Shown here piece by piece: positions 33,862-43,348 of a stretch of 64,000 nucleotides of DNA. Location: positions 62,001 through 126,000 of the forward strand of contig JAIEMS010000031.1 in NCBI GenBank assembly GCA_019751915.1, given 5' to 3'. The position numbers and the translations under genes are program-made. Each line of letters begins with the position of its first letter. Positions within the stretch are counted from its first letter, which is position 1. Under the pieces are notes generated by a model. The model had not been told where the DNA came from, did no database searches, and was given only the letters and a program-made list of their open reading frames with translations. Source of the DNA: Burkholderiaceae bacterium. Lineage in GTDB: Bacteria; Pseudomonadota; Gammaproteobacteria; Burkholderiales; Burkholderiaceae_C.

Positions 33862-36174
33862 TTACGACGGGTTTTTTGCCATTGGTGCGTGCGCAGCATT
33901 AGCAGCGGCCAACGCCGTCATATTGACCACCCGGCGCACGGTTGATGAAGGTGTCAGTACATGGGCCGACGCTGCTGCACCGAGCAAAATCGGGCCAATA
34001 GTGGTGCCGTGGGCGCTGGTGGTTTTGAGCACGTTAAACAAGATATTGGCTGCATCCAAATTGGGGCAGATCAACACGTTGGCTGAACCTGTCAGGGTGG
34101 TTTCTGGCAACGCCGCGCGGCGTGTAGCATCCAGCAGTGCTGAATCACCGTGCAGTTCGCCATCGCATTCAATGTGCGGTGCTGCTTGCACAAACAAGTC
34201 ACGGGCTTGGCGCATTTTGCGCGCTGAGGCTCTCCCCGACGAGCCATAGTTGGAATGCGACAAGAATGCCACTTTCGGGGGTAAGCCAAAGCGTTGCACT
34301 TCTTCGGCTGCCATCAGTGCAATATCGGCCAGTTGTTCGGCACTGGGGTCTTCGTTGATGTAGGTATCGGCAATGAACAGCGTGTGCTGCTCCAACATCA
34401 GCGCATTGACTGTGGCCAGCTCAGGGGTGCCAGCCTTGAGGCCAATCACATCCCGAATATGCTCAAGGTGGTTGTCAAACTTACCCACCAAGCCGCAAAT
34501 CATGGCATCGGCATCACCCAAACGCACCATCAGCGAAGCAATCAAGGTGTTGGAGCGGCGCACGATGGCTTTGGCTGCATCGGGTGCTACGCCGCGTCGT
34601 CCCATCAGGCTGACGTAGGTTTCCCAGTAGCGGCGAAAGCGTGGGTCGTCCTCGGGATCGCAAATCTGAACGTCTTTGCCCAACTGAAGGCGCAGGCCCG
34701 CTTTGGCAATGCGGGCCGCAATCACTGCCGGGCGACCAATCAAAATAGGCAGTGCCAAACCGTCGTCCACAGCCACCTGCACGGCGCGCAGCACGCGTTC
34801 GTCCTCGCCCTCGGCATAGGCCACGCGGCGCTGTGCCAGTTTGGCTGCGTGAAATACCGGGCGCATAAACATTCCCGTTTGGTACACAAAACGGTGCAGG
34901 CTCTCGCGGTAAGCTTCCAAATCGGTGATCGGGCGTGTGGCAACCCCCGATTCGGCGGCGGCCTGCGCCACAGCTGGGGCAATGCGCAAAATCAGCCGGG
35001 CATCAAACGGTGTTGGGATCAAATAGTCCGGGCCAAAGGTCAGGTCTTTGCCTGCATAAGCCGCAGCCACTTCGTCGCTGGCCTCGGCCTTGGCCAAGTC
35101 GGCAATCTGGCGCACACAGGCCAGCTTCATGGCATCGGTAATCTTGGTGGCACCACAATCGAGCGCACCCCGGAAGATGTACGGAAAGCACAGTACGTTA
35201 TTGACCTGATTCGGGTAATCAGAGCGACCCGTGGCAATGATGCAGTCTGGGCGGGCAGCCTTGGCCAATTCGGGGCGAATTTCTGGTTCAGGGTTGGCCA
35301 GTGCCAAGATGATGGGTTTGGCGGCCATCGTTTTGACCATCTCTACCGTCAGCACACCGGGGGCAGAGCAGCCCAAAAAGACATCGGCACCATGGACGAC
35401 ATCGGCCAAGGTGCGGGCATCGGTTTTTTGTGCGTAACGGGCTTTGGACTCATCGTAACCACCGGGGCGACCTTCGTAGATCACGCCTTTGGAGTCGACC
35501 ATGAACACGTTTTCACGCGCAAGGCCCAAACCCACCATCACATTGACGCAGGCCAGAGCCGCTGCACCTGCACCCGACACCGCGACTTTCACCTCGCCAA
35601 TGTGCTTGCCCACCAGCTCCAGTCCATTGAGCAGCGCTGCCGACGAAATGATGGCCGTGCCGTGCTGGTCGTCATGGAACACCGGGATGTTCATGCGCTT
35701 GCTCAGTTCGCGCTCAATATAAAAACACTCGGGGGCCTTGATGTCTTCAAGGTTGATGCCTCCCAGCGTCGGTTCAAGGGCGGCAATGATGTCAATCAAC
35801 TTATCCGGGTCGTTCTCGGCCAACTCGATGTCAAACACATCAACGCCCGCAAATTTTTTGAACAAGCAACCCTTGCCCTCCATCACAGGTTTGCTTGCCA
35901 GTGGGCCGATATTGCCCAGTCCCAGTACCGCAGTACCGTTGGTAATGACACCAACGAGGTTGCCGCGCGATGTGTATTCGTGCGCCAGCGACGGATCAGC
36001 CTCAATGTCTAAACAAGGATAGGCAACGCCGGGGGAGTAGGCCAAAGACAAATCGCGTTGATTTGAGAGTGGCTTGGTTGGCGTGACAGCAATTTTGCCT
36101 TTGCTCGGGTTGCGGTGGTATTCGAGTGCGGCTTCGCGCAGGGCTTGTTCGGCAGCTGACAGGTGTTGGGACAT
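33862..36174 (-). CDS. maeB: NADP-dependent malic enzyme with phosphotransacetylase-like domain
   Basis: Decarboxylates malate to pyruvate, making NADPH; cytoplasmic, 770 residues, the usual size for the hybrid MaeB type. The N-terminal malic enzyme part shows [52 protein letters not shown] (metal/substrate) and the nucleotide-binding [15 protein letters not shown]. The C-terminal half (about 440-760) is the phosphotransacetylase-like regulatory domain, ending with [17 protein letters not shown] and [14 protein letters not shown]; in E. coli MaeB this domain mediates acetyl-CoA control rather than catalysis. It is transcribed away from the tRNA-Arg gene, with a 263-base AT-rich gap upstream. 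Confidence 0.97.
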   Translation of the reverse strand: MSQHLSAAEQALREAALEYHRNPSKGKIAVTPTKPLSNQRDLSLAYSPGVAYPCLDIEADPSLAHEYTSRGNLVGVITNGTAVLGLGNIGPLASKPVMEGKGCLFKKFAGVDVFDIELAENDPDKLIDIIAALEPTLGGINLEDIKAPECFYIERELSKRMNIPVFHDDQHGTAIISSAALLNGLELVGKHIGEVKVAVSGAGAAALACVNVMVGLGLARENVFMVDSKGVIYEGRPGGYDESKARYAQKTDARTLADVVHGADVFLGCSAPGVLTVEMVKTMAAKPIILALANPEPEIRPELAKAARPDCIIATGRSDYPNQVNNVLCFPYIFRGALDCGATKITDAMKLACVRQIADLAKAEASDEVAAAYAGKDLTFGPDYLIPTPFDARLILRIAPAVAQAAAESGVATRPITDLEAYRESLHRFVYQTGMFMRPVFHAAKLAQRRVAYAEGEDERVLRAVQVAVDDGLALPILIGRPAVIAARIAKAGLRLQLGKDVQICDPEDDPRFRRYWETYVSLMGRRGVAPDAAKAIVRRSNTLIASLMVRLGDADAMICGLVGKFDNHLEHIRDVIGLKAGTPELATVNALMLEQHTLFIADTYINEDPSAEQLADIALMAAEEVQRFGLPPKVAFLSHSNYGSSGRASARKMRQARDLFVQAAPHIECDGELHGDSALLDATRRAALPETTLTGSANVLICPNLDAANILFNVLKTTSAHGTTIGPILLGAAASAHVLTPSSTVRRVVNMTALAAANAAHAPMAKNPS

Positions 36175-36437
36175 ACAAGAAATTCTCAGTGGAGTGTCGG
36201 GTGGTCAGTAAGCTTACCTCATGATGGCAATCAGTGCCACATTGTGAAAGCAGCCGCCGCAGAAAAATTGATTCCCTCTGGCTTAAATTTTGGCTGCCAC
36301 AGTTTATGGTGGCACCAAAGAATCGGTTACAATAACGCCCATGCATTGATTTTTCAGTCTTTTTTGATAAAAGAAAATTTCTGAAAAAAGCCTAAATTAA
36401 GATCAAGTCAAAATTTAGTGCTATAATTCAAAGCTTC
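36175..36437. promoter_or_regulatory. AT-rich divergent promoter region of maeB and tRNA-Arg(ACG)
   Basis: No gene. AT-rich compared with surroundings; contains an inverted repeat TTTTTCAG (36350-36357) / CTGAAAAA (36381-36388) and, at its right end, a perfect -10 hexamer TATAAT at 36422-36427, 11 bases before the tRNA. No convincing -35 was found at 17 bases. The left part must hold the maeB promoter, which I could not place. Confidence 0.5.
36422..36427 (+). promoter_or_regulatory. -10 element of the tRNA-Arg(ACG) promoter
   Basis: Consensus TATAAT 11 bases before the mature tRNA 5' end, a normal spacing for a stable-RNA promoter. The -35 region is weak. Confidence 0.55.
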
Positions 36438-36514
36438 GCGGCTGTAGCTCAGTTGGATAGAGTACTTGGCTACGAACCAAGGGGTCGTGGGTTCAATTCC
36501 TGCCAGCCGCACCA
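36438..36514 (+). tRNA. tRNA-Arg, anticodon ACG
   Basis: Complete 77-nt cloverleaf: acceptor GCGGCTG / CAGCCGC, D arm GCTC/GAGT region, anticodon stem CTTGG / CCAAG around loop CTACGAA (anticodon ACG, wobble A normally deaminated to inosine to read CGU/CGC/CGA), T arm with TTCAATT loop, and encoded CCA. A promoter -10 lies just upstream and a rho-independent terminator just downstream, so it is an independent unit. Confidence 0.97.
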
Positions 36515-36520
36515 ATAGGT

Positions 36521-36555
36521 AAGCCCTGCAATCTTTCAAGGTTGCAGGGCTTTTT
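36521..36555 (+). terminator. Rho-independent terminator of tRNA-Arg(ACG)
   Basis: Perfect 11-bp stem AAGCCCTGCAA / TTGCAGGGCTT with 10-base loop and trailing T run, beginning 7 bases after the tRNA CCA end. greB starts 35 bases further on, so greB must have its own promoter within or after this hairpin, or depend on read-through. Confidence 0.88.
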
Positions 36556-36589
36556 CCTTGGAAAATCCCTTTTTGGATGGTACATCCTC

Positions 36590-37156
36590 ATGGGCCAGAC
36601 GTTGCCACAGCAGCCAAACGGGACTGAAGATGACGAAATCGAGCATCCAGCAGTTCCCGCAGGGAGCAAAAATTACATCACACCTTGCGGCTATGCTCGC
36701 CTCAAGGCCGAGTTATTCGACCTCATGGACACCGAGCGGCCCAAAATCGTGGACATTGTTCACTGGGCGGCCAGCAACGGTGACAGGTCTGAAAACGGCG
36801 ACTATCTTTACGGCAAAAAGCGCTTGCGCGAGATTGATCGGCGCATTCGCTTTTTAACCAAACGGCTAGAAATCGCCGAAATTGTCAATCCAGCCATCCA
36901 TGCAGGCAACGACCAAGTTTTTTTTGGTGCTACCGTGACCTACGTTGATGATTTGGACTGCGAACGTACCATCACCATTTTGGGTATTGATGAGGCTGAT
37001 AGCAGCCAAGCCCAAGTCAGTTGGATATCCCCGGTAGCCCGGGCTTTGCTCAAGGCGCGTGAAGGCGATCAGGTGCAGCTTGCCACCCCTTCCGGGGTGC
37101 GCCTTTTAGAGGTGTTGCAGGTGCGTTACCCATCAACTTTGGGGCACGATGCGTGA
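36590..37156 (+). CDS. greB: Transcription elongation factor GreB
   Basis: Rescues backtracked RNA polymerase by stimulating transcript cleavage; cytoplasmic, 188 residues from the ATG at 36590 (the open frame reaches 36542 inside the tRNA terminator, which is not credible as coding). The N-terminal coiled coil carries the acidic tip in ASNGDRSENGDYLYGKKRLREIDRRI, which identifies GreB rather than GreA, and the C-terminal FKBP-like domain ends AREGDQVQLATPSGVRLLEVLQV. About 30 extra residues precede the usual start region. Its last 24 bases overlap the 3' end of spoT on the opposite strand. Confidence 0.96.
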   Translation: MGQTLPQQPNGTEDDEIEHPAVPAGSKNYITPCGYARLKAELFDLMDTERPKIVDIVHWAASNGDRSENGDYLYGKKRLREIDRRIRFLTKRLEIAEIVNPAIHAGNDQVFFGATVTYVDDLDCERTITILGIDEADSSQAQVSWISPVARALLKAREGDQVQLATPSGVRLLEVLQVRYPSTLGHDA

Positions 37157-39406
37157 TGCACGCAGCACTGCCGGGGCACGGCGCAGGCTCCGCAATGCTG
37201 CATCAAAATGCGCTTGATCGCGCACTGCCACTAAAAACCGCAGGTCAATAGTGTCCATCGCGATGGCATCGTCCATGTCCACGTGAATGATGTCGGCCTC
37301 AGCGCTGGCCAGTTCTGCGGCCACCCGCGCCAGCACCCCTTTGCCGTTGGTGACCGTCACAACCAAACCGGTTTCAAATAAGCGAACGGGATCATCGGCC
37401 CAATCGACGGCAATAAAGCGTTCGCTGTCTTTGTGCTGTAGCCGCTGCGCCACAGCGCACTGCGAAGCATGCACCACCAAGCCTTCGCCACGCCCCAAAT
37501 AACCAATGATCCGATCACCCGGAATGGGCCGACAGCACTGCGCGTACTGTACCGAAGCATTTTCGCTGCCATCGAGCGTCAGGCCGCCTTGTGAGATGTT
37601 TTCGTGCGATGTGTAACGCTCACGGGTCATCAACAGCGCATCGGGTTTGTAGCCACGCTCGGTCATCAACACCATGAGCCGCTTGGCAACGATGCTGGCA
37701 ATGCGTTTACCCAACCCGATGTCGGTCATCAACTCGCTGCGGCTGCGGTTGCCCGTAAAGCGCAACAATTTATCCCAGATGGGTTGGGTTTCCCCACCCA
37801 GCGCAGGCAAATCTTCTAGGCCCTCAGCACGCAGGGCTTGTGCCAGCAGTTTTTCCCCTAAGCCTTCGGATTCGGTATGGGCAAGGGTCTTGAGGTAATT
37901 GCGTATTTTGGAGCGTGCCCGACCCGTGCGAACAAATCCCAGCCAAGCAGGGTTGGGGGTGGACGTGGGGGTGGTGACGATTTCGACCACATCGCCATTT
38001 TTAAGCTCTGTGCGCAGGGGAACTTGCTCGTTGTTGATGCGCGCAGCGGCTGTGCGATTACCGATGTTGCTGTGGATGGCGTAGGCAAAATCGACCACCG
38101 TGGCACCGCGCGGCAAGGCCATGATTTGGCTCTTGGGTGTAAAAACATACACTGCATCGGGGAACAGATCGACTTTGACATGGTCCCAAAACTCGGCAGC
38201 ATCGCGGGTTTCGTTTTGAATATCGAGCAGCGACTGTAGCCACTGGGTACCCAAGCGCTCTGCCGTTGTACCCTCGTTGTCTTGGGCTTTGTAGAGCCAA
38301 TGCGCTGCCACACCGGCTTCGGCAATGATGTGCATCTCTTGAGTGCGCATCTGGAACTCAATGTTCACCCCCGAAGGCCCCACGAGGGTGGTGTGCAACG
38401 ACTGGTAGCCGTTGAGTTTGGCAATGGCAATGTGGTCTTTGAACTTGCCAGGCACCGGTTTGTACATTTGGTGCAACAAGCCCAGCGCTGTGTAGCAGTC
38501 GGTGATGGTCGGGACGATGACGCGAAAACCGTAAATATCGGTCACTTGGGCAAAGCTCAGATGCTTGTGGTGCATCTTTTGGTAAATGGCGTAGAGGGTT
38601 TTTTCACGCCCGGCCAAACGCACCTTCATGCCCATGCGTGCAAACACCGTGTCCACATCGGCTTGCACTTTTTGCACCAAATCGCGGCGGCGGTTGCGCG
38701 ATTTTTGGATCGCTTTGGTCAGCGTGGCATGGCGCCACGGGTGCAGATGCCGAAAAGCCAAGTCCTGTAGTTCGCGGTAGGTTTGGTTCAGCCCGAGTCG
38801 GTGGGCAATCGGCGCGTAGATGTCCAGCGTTTCGGACGAGATACGCCGCCACTTGCTGCGCGGCATGTCCGACAGGGTGCGCATGTTGTGGGTGCGGTCG
38901 GCCAGTTTGATGAGAATGACGCGCACGTCCCGGGCCATGGCCAGCAGCATTTTGCGAAACGACTCGGCTTGGTTTTCTTCGCGGGTATCAAACTGGAGTT
39001 TGTCCAGCTTGGTCAGTCCATCGACCAACTCCGCCACGGGAGCGCCAAAACGCTCAATGAGGTCTGATTTAGTGACACCACAGTCTTCCATTGCATCGTG
39101 CAACAGCGCTGCCATGAGCGCCTGTGCATCGAGCTTCCACGTGGCACACTGCGCAGCGACCGCAATGGGGTGGGTGATGTAGGGTTCGCCACTGTTGCGC
39201 AGTTGGCCCAAATGGGCTGCATCGGCGTAACGGTAGGCTTTGCGTACCAATTCGATACTGGGATGGTCCAGATAGTCCAAACTGTCCGTCAGCGCAGCAA
39301 AACTTGCGGCGGCGGCATTGGCAGCCGCAGCCGCGCCCGCACCAGATGAGGGTTTGCCCGCACTGGACGGTACGGGGGGAGAGGACTTGTTCGGCACCGC
39401 ATTCAT
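37133..39406 (-). CDS. spoT: Bifunctional (p)ppGpp synthetase/hydrolase SpoT
   Basis: Stringent-response enzyme, 757 residues, cytoplasmic. The HD hydrolase domain has the metal motif ALLHDAMEDCG, indicating active hydrolysis; the synthetase domain follows (TDIYGFRVIVPTITDCYTALG, KLNGYQSLHTTLVGPSG), then TGS (DAVYVFTPKSQIMALPRGATVVDFAYAIH in part), helical and ACT domains (about 680-755). The intact HD motif and the position next to rpoZ and gmk argue for SpoT rather than RelA. An Ala/Ser/Pro-rich extension of about 45 residues precedes the HD domain. A T-rich hairpin separates it from rpoZ; its 3' end overlaps greB by 24 bases. Confidence 0.96.
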   Translation of the reverse strand: MNAVPNKSSPPVPSSAGKPSSGAGAAAAANAAAASFAALTDSLDYLDHPSIELVRKAYRYADAAHLGQLRNSGEPYITHPIAVAAQCATWKLDAQALMAALLHDAMEDCGVTKSDLIERFGAPVAELVDGLTKLDKLQFDTREENQAESFRKMLLAMARDVRVILIKLADRTHNMRTLSDMPRSKWRRISSETLDIYAPIAHRLGLNQTYRELQDLAFRHLHPWRHATLTKAIQKSRNRRRDLVQKVQADVDTVFARMGMKVRLAGREKTLYAIYQKMHHKHLSFAQVTDIYGFRVIVPTITDCYTALGLLHQMYKPVPGKFKDHIAIAKLNGYQSLHTTLVGPSGVNIEFQMRTQEMHIIAEAGVAAHWLYKAQDNEGTTAERLGTQWLQSLLDIQNETRDAAEFWDHVKVDLFPDAVYVFTPKSQIMALPRGATVVDFAYAIHSNIGNRTAAARINNEQVPLRTELKNGDVVEIVTTPTSTPNPAWLGFVRTGRARSKIRNYLKTLAHTESEGLGEKLLAQALRAEGLEDLPALGGETQPIWDKLLRFTGNRSRSELMTDIGLGKRIASIVAKRLMVLMTERGYKPDALLMTRERYTSHENISQGGLTLDGSENASVQYAQCCRPIPGDRIIGYLGRGEGLVVHASQCAVAQRLQHKDSERFIAVDWADDPVRLFETGLVVTVTNGKGVLARVAAELASAEADIIHVDMDDAIAMDTIDLRFLVAVRDQAHFDAALRSLRRAPAVLRASRIVPQS

Positions 39407-39448
39407 CCTTTAAATGTAGCGTGGACATAAGAAAAACGCATGACCCAT

Positions 39449-39479
39449 AAAAAAAGCACCGGCCAGCGGTGCTTTTTTT
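39449..39479 (-). terminator. Terminator between rpoZ and spoT (symmetrical)
   Basis: GCACCG / CGGTGC stem extended by an A run on one side and a T run on the other, 5-base loop. It can terminate in either direction; on the minus strand it ends gmk-rpoZ transcription 17 bases after the rpoZ stop, so spoT, 43 bases further on, may have its own promoter or rely on read-through. Confidence 0.85.
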
Positions 39480-39496
39480 ATAGCAAAAAGCCCAGG

Positions 39497-39700
39497 TTAG
39501 CCGGGGACTTTTTTCAGCATTTCTAAGCCAACTTTGCCTGCGGCGATTTCACGCAGCGCAGTGACGGCAGGCTTGTTTTTGCTCTCAATACGGGGAGCAT
39601 GGCCTTGGCTGAGCATGCGCGCACGGTAGGTGGCCGCCAGAACGAGCTGAAAGCGGTTAGGAATTTGCACGAGGCAATCTTCTACAGTAATGCGGGCCAT
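39497..39700 (-). CDS. rpoZ: RNA polymerase omega subunit
   Basis: 67-residue omega subunit, which stabilises the beta-prime subunit and forms part of the ppGpp-binding site. The ATG at 39700 is chosen because the protein then begins [21 protein letters not shown], the universal omega start; the frame is open to 39829 but that would extend into gmk. YRARMLSQG and the basic [17 protein letters not shown] segment complete the fold. It lies 19 bases after the gmk stop and before spoT, the same order as in E. coli. Confidence 0.97.
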   Translation of the reverse strand: MARITVEDCLVQIPNRFQLVLAATYRARMLSQGHAPRIESKNKPAVTALREIAAGKVGLEMLKKVPG

Positions 39701-39719
39701 GGGGGTTTCTCCGGGGGTA

Positions 39720-40340
39720 TCAGGTGATATTGAGCGACTGGAAGGTAGTGGCTCTTGCGCGGCGTTGCGCGGTGTAACGCAGCCGCTGGGCGTGAACGAT
39801 AGCTTTGAGATCGAAAACTGCCCGCTCAAACAACTCGTTGATTATAACGAAGTCGAATTTATGGGCCTGTGCCATCTCTTGGCTGGCGTTCTTGAGTCGC
39901 ATTTCGATGATGTCGGCTGCATCTTCGCCCCGGCGTTCTAAGCGTGAACGCAATTCTTCCCAACTGGGCGGCAGGATAAAAATCAACACCGCGTTGGCAA
40001 ACGCCTGCGTCACTTGCAATGCGCCTTGGTAGTCGATTTCAAGAATGACATCAGCACCTTGGGCAATGCGTTCTTCAATGGCTTTTTTGGAGGTGCCATA
40101 GCGCTGCCCATGCACATGGGCCCATTCGACAAAAGCGTCAGCTTGCACCATGGCATCAAACTCGGGCTGCGAAGTGAAGAAGTAATCGCGCCCGTGTTTT
40201 TCTTGGCCGCGCGGTGCGCGGGTGGTGTGAGAAACCGACAGTTGTAGCTGCGAGTCGATCTCCAGCAGGGCTTTGACCAAACTGGACTTTCCTGCGCCGC
40301 TGGGGGCGGCAACGACAAATAAATTTCCGGGGTAATCCAT
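39720..40340 (-). CDS. gmk: Guanylate kinase
   Basis: Phosphorylates GMP to GDP with ATP; cytoplasmic, 206 residues. P-loop [16 protein letters not shown] (about 9-24), GMP-binding [21 protein letters not shown], and [10 protein letters not shown] / [18 protein letters not shown] lid region are all present. First gene of gmk-rpoZ, with 36 bases between the yicC stop and its ATG. Linking GMP supply to the omega subunit and the ppGpp enzyme is a conserved arrangement. Confidence 0.98.
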   Translation of the reverse strand: MDYPGNLFVVAAPSGAGKSSLVKALLEIDSQLQLSVSHTTRAPRGQEKHGRDYFFTSQPEFDAMVQADAFVEWAHVHGQRYGTSKKAIEERIAQGADVILEIDYQGALQVTQAFANAVLIFILPPSWEELRSRLERRGEDAADIIEMRLKNASQEMAQAHKFDFVIINELFERAVFDLKAIVHAQRLRYTAQRRARATTFQSLNIT

Positions 40341-40376
40341 GGTGGGTGTACGCCAAGCGCTATGAAAATAAGAGTG

Positions 40377-41294
40377 TTATTCGATGTTTTGCACCTGCTC
40401 GCGCATCTGCTCGATCAGTACCTTCATGTCCACGCTGACGCGGGTCAGCTCCAGTGCTGCCGACTTTGAGCCTAGCGTGTTGGCCTCGCGGTGCAGCTCT
40501 TGAATCAGAAAATCCAAGCGCTTGCCGATTTCTCCGCCTTGGCGCAGCAAGCGTTCAATTTCGTCGATGTGCGATTGCAGGCGCGTGACCTCTTCGGCCA
40601 CGTCGATGCGGATGGCAAATGCCGTGGCCTCCGACAGCGCCCGATCTTGCGCCGCCTCGGGGGTGGCACTGCCTTCGGCCAAGCCCATGGCTTCTTTCCA
40701 GCGGTCCATGAAGCGCTGGCGTTGTTGCTCGACCAAACGCGGCACCAGCGGAACGGCTTGCTGCGTGAGCGTGCACAACTGGCCCAGCCGGTCGTGCAGC
40801 ATGGCCGCCAAGCGCTCGCCTTCTTGCTGGCGCGACTGGAGCATGGCGGCAATGGCCTGCTGGGTCAGGGCCGGAATGATTTCACTCCAGTCGTTTTGGG
40901 TCGGGCTGGCATTGGCGCACAGGCGCAGGGTATCGGCCACCGTCAAGGGCGCTGCTTTGGGCAGCCAAGCCTGCACCGTGTCTTGCAAAGAGCCTAGGCG
41001 CTGCAACAAACGCGGAGTTAGTTCAGGCAGGCCACCGGCATCGCCGTGGTCTAGTGAGGCACGCACCTCGACTTTGCCACGCTTGATTTTTTGCGTCACC
41101 AAGGCACGCAGCGTTGGCTCAAGGGAGCGCAGTTCGTCGGGCAGACGAAAGGACAGATCGAGAAAGCGGCTGTTGACGGAGCGGATTTCCAGTCCCAGCC
41201 GACGGCTTGGCTGGGGCGCTGACTCTGCCGACGTGCTCCCGCTGGGGGTGCCCGACTGGGCACTGGCGTAACCGGTCATGCTGTAAACTGGCAT
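40377..41294 (-). CDS. yicC: YicC-family endoribonuclease
   Basis: YicC/YloC family protein, 305 residues, cytoplasmic. The ATG at 41294 (MPVYSMTGYASA) fits the family's usual M-x-x-S-M-T-G-(F/Y)-A opening; the open frame reaches 41375. Landmarks: LEIRSVNSRFLDLSFRLP, then a long coiled-coil (about 140-240) and the conserved C-terminus EEVTRLQSHIDEIERLL ... GKRLDFLIQELHREANTLGSKS. E. coli YicC is reported to act as an endoribonuclease helping RyhB turnover. An insertion of about 15 Ser/Gly/Pro-rich residues after the first strand is unusual. It is divergent from the kinase gene, 74 bases apart. Confidence 0.94.
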   Translation of the reverse strand: MPVYSMTGYASAQSGTPSGSTSAESAPQPSRRLGLEIRSVNSRFLDLSFRLPDELRSLEPTLRALVTQKIKRGKVEVRASLDHGDAGGLPELTPRLLQRLGSLQDTVQAWLPKAAPLTVADTLRLCANASPTQNDWSEIIPALTQQAIAAMLQSRQQEGERLAAMLHDRLGQLCTLTQQAVPLVPRLVEQQRQRFMDRWKEAMGLAEGSATPEAAQDRALSEATAFAIRIDVAEEVTRLQSHIDEIERLLRQGGEIGKRLDFLIQELHREANTLGSKSAALELTRVSVDMKVLIEQMREQVQNIE

Positions 41295-41368
41295 TGGACT
41301 TTTGATGGTAGCTTGCAATCTGCCAATTATCCGGGTTCTGGTGCGCCATCCAATTTTCCCCGAAAAAT

Positions 41369-42385
41369 ATGTCAAAAATCAAACCGGCGCCGTTGCCGCC
41401 CGATACCGTCATCGGCGGATACCGCGTCATTCGCCGGGTCTCGTCCGGTGGTTTTGGCGTTGTCTATCTGGCGGTCGATAACGAAGGCCAACAAGTGGCC
41501 GTCAAAGAGTATTTGCCCTCCTCGCTGGCCACGCGTGGTTTGGGCGAATTGCTGCCCAGAGTCGTTCCCGAAAAACTCTCGCTGTACCGGTTGGGCCTGA
41601 AGAGCTTTTTTGAAGAGGGCCGGGCGCTGGCGCAAATTTCCCATGCGTCGGTGGTCAGTGTGCTCAACTTCTTTCGCGAAAACGAAACCGTTTACATGGT
41701 GATGAATTACTTGGAAGGCGCGACCTTGCAAGACTTCATCCTCACCGCCCGCGAGCTGAAAACACAAAAGGTGTTTCGGGAATCGACCATTCGTTCGTTG
41801 TTTGACGAAGTGCTGCGCGGTCTGCGCATTGTTCATCAGCACAAAATGCTGCACTTGGACATCAAGCCGGCCAACATTTTTATCACCGACGACAACCGTG
41901 CTGTGCTGATCGATTTTGGTGCTGCGCGCGAGGTGTTGTCTAAAGAGGGCAACTTTATCCGCCCCATGTACACCCCCGGTTTTGCTGCACCCGAGATGTA
42001 CCGGCGCGATTCGTCTATGGGGCCGTGGACGGACATTTACGCCATTGGTGCCTGTATTTATGCCTGCATGCAGGGCTTTCCCCCGACCGACGCGCCCCAG
42101 CGCCAAGAAAAAGACCGCCTGACGCTGTCGCTCTCGAAGCTGCGCGGCATCTATTCCGACAACCTGATTGAGGTGGTCGAGTGGTGCATGGCACTCGACC
42201 CGATGTCGCGGCCACAGTCGGTTTTTGCGCTGCAAAAGGAACTGAGCCGCGAGGGTGAGCGCCGTTACACCAAGCTGTCGGTGGCCGAGAAAATGCGTAT
42301 GCAGTTGGACTCTTTGGTGGCCGATACCCGTAAAAACGTGCAAAAAGTCGGTGATGCCGCTGGAATTGGGGCCAAGCCTAAATGA
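41369..42385 (+). CDS. Serine/threonine protein kinase (Hanks type)
   Basis: Cytoplasmic eukaryotic-like kinase, 338 residues, essentially one kinase domain plus a short tail. Glycine loop SSGGFGVVYLAV (25-36), ATP lysine Lys46 in VAVKEYLP, catalytic loop HLDIKPANIFI with Asp164 and Lys166 (HLD replaces the common HRD), DFG at 182-184, and AAPEMY. It is therefore probably active but of the non-RD type. There is no membrane segment or sensor domain. Its stop overlaps the ATG of the PP2C gene (ATGA), so kinase and phosphatase are made together as an opposing pair. No target is obvious; the flanking genes are yicC and rdgB. Confidence 0.94.
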   Translation: MSKIKPAPLPPDTVIGGYRVIRRVSSGGFGVVYLAVDNEGQQVAVKEYLPSSLATRGLGELLPRVVPEKLSLYRLGLKSFFEEGRALAQISHASVVSVLNFFRENETVYMVMNYLEGATLQDFILTARELKTQKVFRESTIRSLFDEVLRGLRIVHQHKMLHLDIKPANIFITDDNRAVLIDFGAAREVLSKEGNFIRPMYTPGFAAPEMYRRDSSMGPWTDIYAIGACIYACMQGFPPTDAPQRQEKDRLTLSLSKLRGIYSDNLIEVVEWCMALDPMSRPQSVFALQKELSREGERRYTKLSVAEKMRMQLDSLVADTRKNVQKVGDAAGIGAKPK

Positions 42386-43284
42386 AGTTTTCGGTATTTC
42401 AGAGCAGTCGGCGCGGGGGCCGCGAAAAGAACGAAGATCGCATGGGTTACTGCTACACCCGCGAGGCTGGGCTTTTTGTGTTGGCCGATGGCATGGGTGG
42501 TCACCCCGAGGGCGAAGTGGCGGCGCAACTGGCGCTGCAAACGGTGTCGGCCTTGTTTCAGCGCCAAGCCAAACCCAAGCTAAAGAATGTGCAGGAGTTT
42601 TTATCGTCGGCGCTGCTGGCCGCGCACCACCAAGTCATGTGCTACGCCGGTGACAAGGGCATGCTCGACTCTCCCCGTACCACTTTGGTGGCTTCGGTGG
42701 TGCAAGACGGGCGCGCCAGCTGGATTCACTGTGGCGATTCGCGCTTGTATCTGGTGCGGGGCGACCAGTTGCTCACGCGCACCCGTGACCATTCTTATTT
42801 GGAGGGTCGCCATGCACCACCGCCGGGTCGCTATCGCACCAACCGCAATGTGTTGTTTACCTGCCTTGGCTCGCCCACCAAACCGATTTATGACCTGACT
42901 GGCCCCGTGTCGCTAGAACAAGGCGACCGTCTGTTGTTGTGTTCAGATGGGCTGTGGGGCACTCTCGATGATGCCGAAATCACCCGCCAGCTTGCCAGCT
43001 TGCCGGTATCGCAGTCGGTGCCCGAGTTGGTGGAGAGCGCACTGCGCAAGGCTGGCGCTAGCAGCGACAACGTGACCGTGGTGGCGCTGGAGTGGGAAAC
43101 GCCCGATGCGTTTGAATCGACCCAAGGCGTATCGACCGACAGCATTGGCGACGATATGTTTGCTTCGACCATTCAGGCCGATTCGTTTGAAAATCTGGTC
43201 GACGATCTCGACGAGGAAGCCATTGAGCGCTCGATTGCCGAAATCAACGAGGCTATTCGCCGCTCGGCTGCGCGAAGGCTCTGA
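42382..43284 (+). CDS. PP2C-family Ser/Thr protein phosphatase
   Basis: Metal-dependent phosphatase (PPM/PP2C), 300 residues, cytoplasmic. Motifs: NEDRMGYCY, LADGMGGHPEG (metal Asp), WIHCGDSRLYLVR, TRDHS, LLLCSDGLWGTL and ASSDNVTVVALEW with the last metal Asp. A C-terminal acidic tail of about 65 residues (VSTDSIGDDMF...DDLDEEAIERSIAEINEAIRR) follows the catalytic core and may be a binding segment. Translationally coupled to the kinase by a 4-base overlap; it would reverse the kinase's phosphorylations. Confidence 0.95.
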   Translation: MKFSVFQSSRRGGREKNEDRMGYCYTREAGLFVLADGMGGHPEGEVAAQLALQTVSALFQRQAKPKLKNVQEFLSSALLAAHHQVMCYAGDKGMLDSPRTTLVASVVQDGRASWIHCGDSRLYLVRGDQLLTRTRDHSYLEGRHAPPPGRYRTNRNVLFTCLGSPTKPIYDLTGPVSLEQGDRLLLCSDGLWGTLDDAEITRQLASLPVSQSVPELVESALRKAGASSDNVTVVALEWETPDAFESTQGVSTDSIGDDMFASTIQADSFENLVDDLDEEAIERSIAEINEAIRRSAARRL

Positions 43285-43285
43285 A

Positions 43286-43347
43286 AAATAACTCCTAAAA
43301 TGATAGCTGCTAGTGCTTGATGGTCAAGCGCTAGCGGCACTTTTGAC
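43286..43347. repeat. Dispersed palindromic repeat, copy C
   Basis: Between the phosphatase and rdgB: ATAGCTGCTAG, TGCTTGATGGTCAAGCGCTAGCGGC and CACTTTTG. The inner part CTAGTGCTTGA / TCAAGCGCTAG is a near-perfect inverted repeat. It ends at the rdgB start codon and occupies the place of a ribosome site. Confidence 0.65.
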
Positions 43348-43348
43348 C

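Noticed and set aside
34294-36012. 572-codon open frame on the plus strand opposite maeB
   Set aside because: Shadow frame; maeB motifs are complete on the minus strand and this translation is rich in unlikely His/Gln runs.
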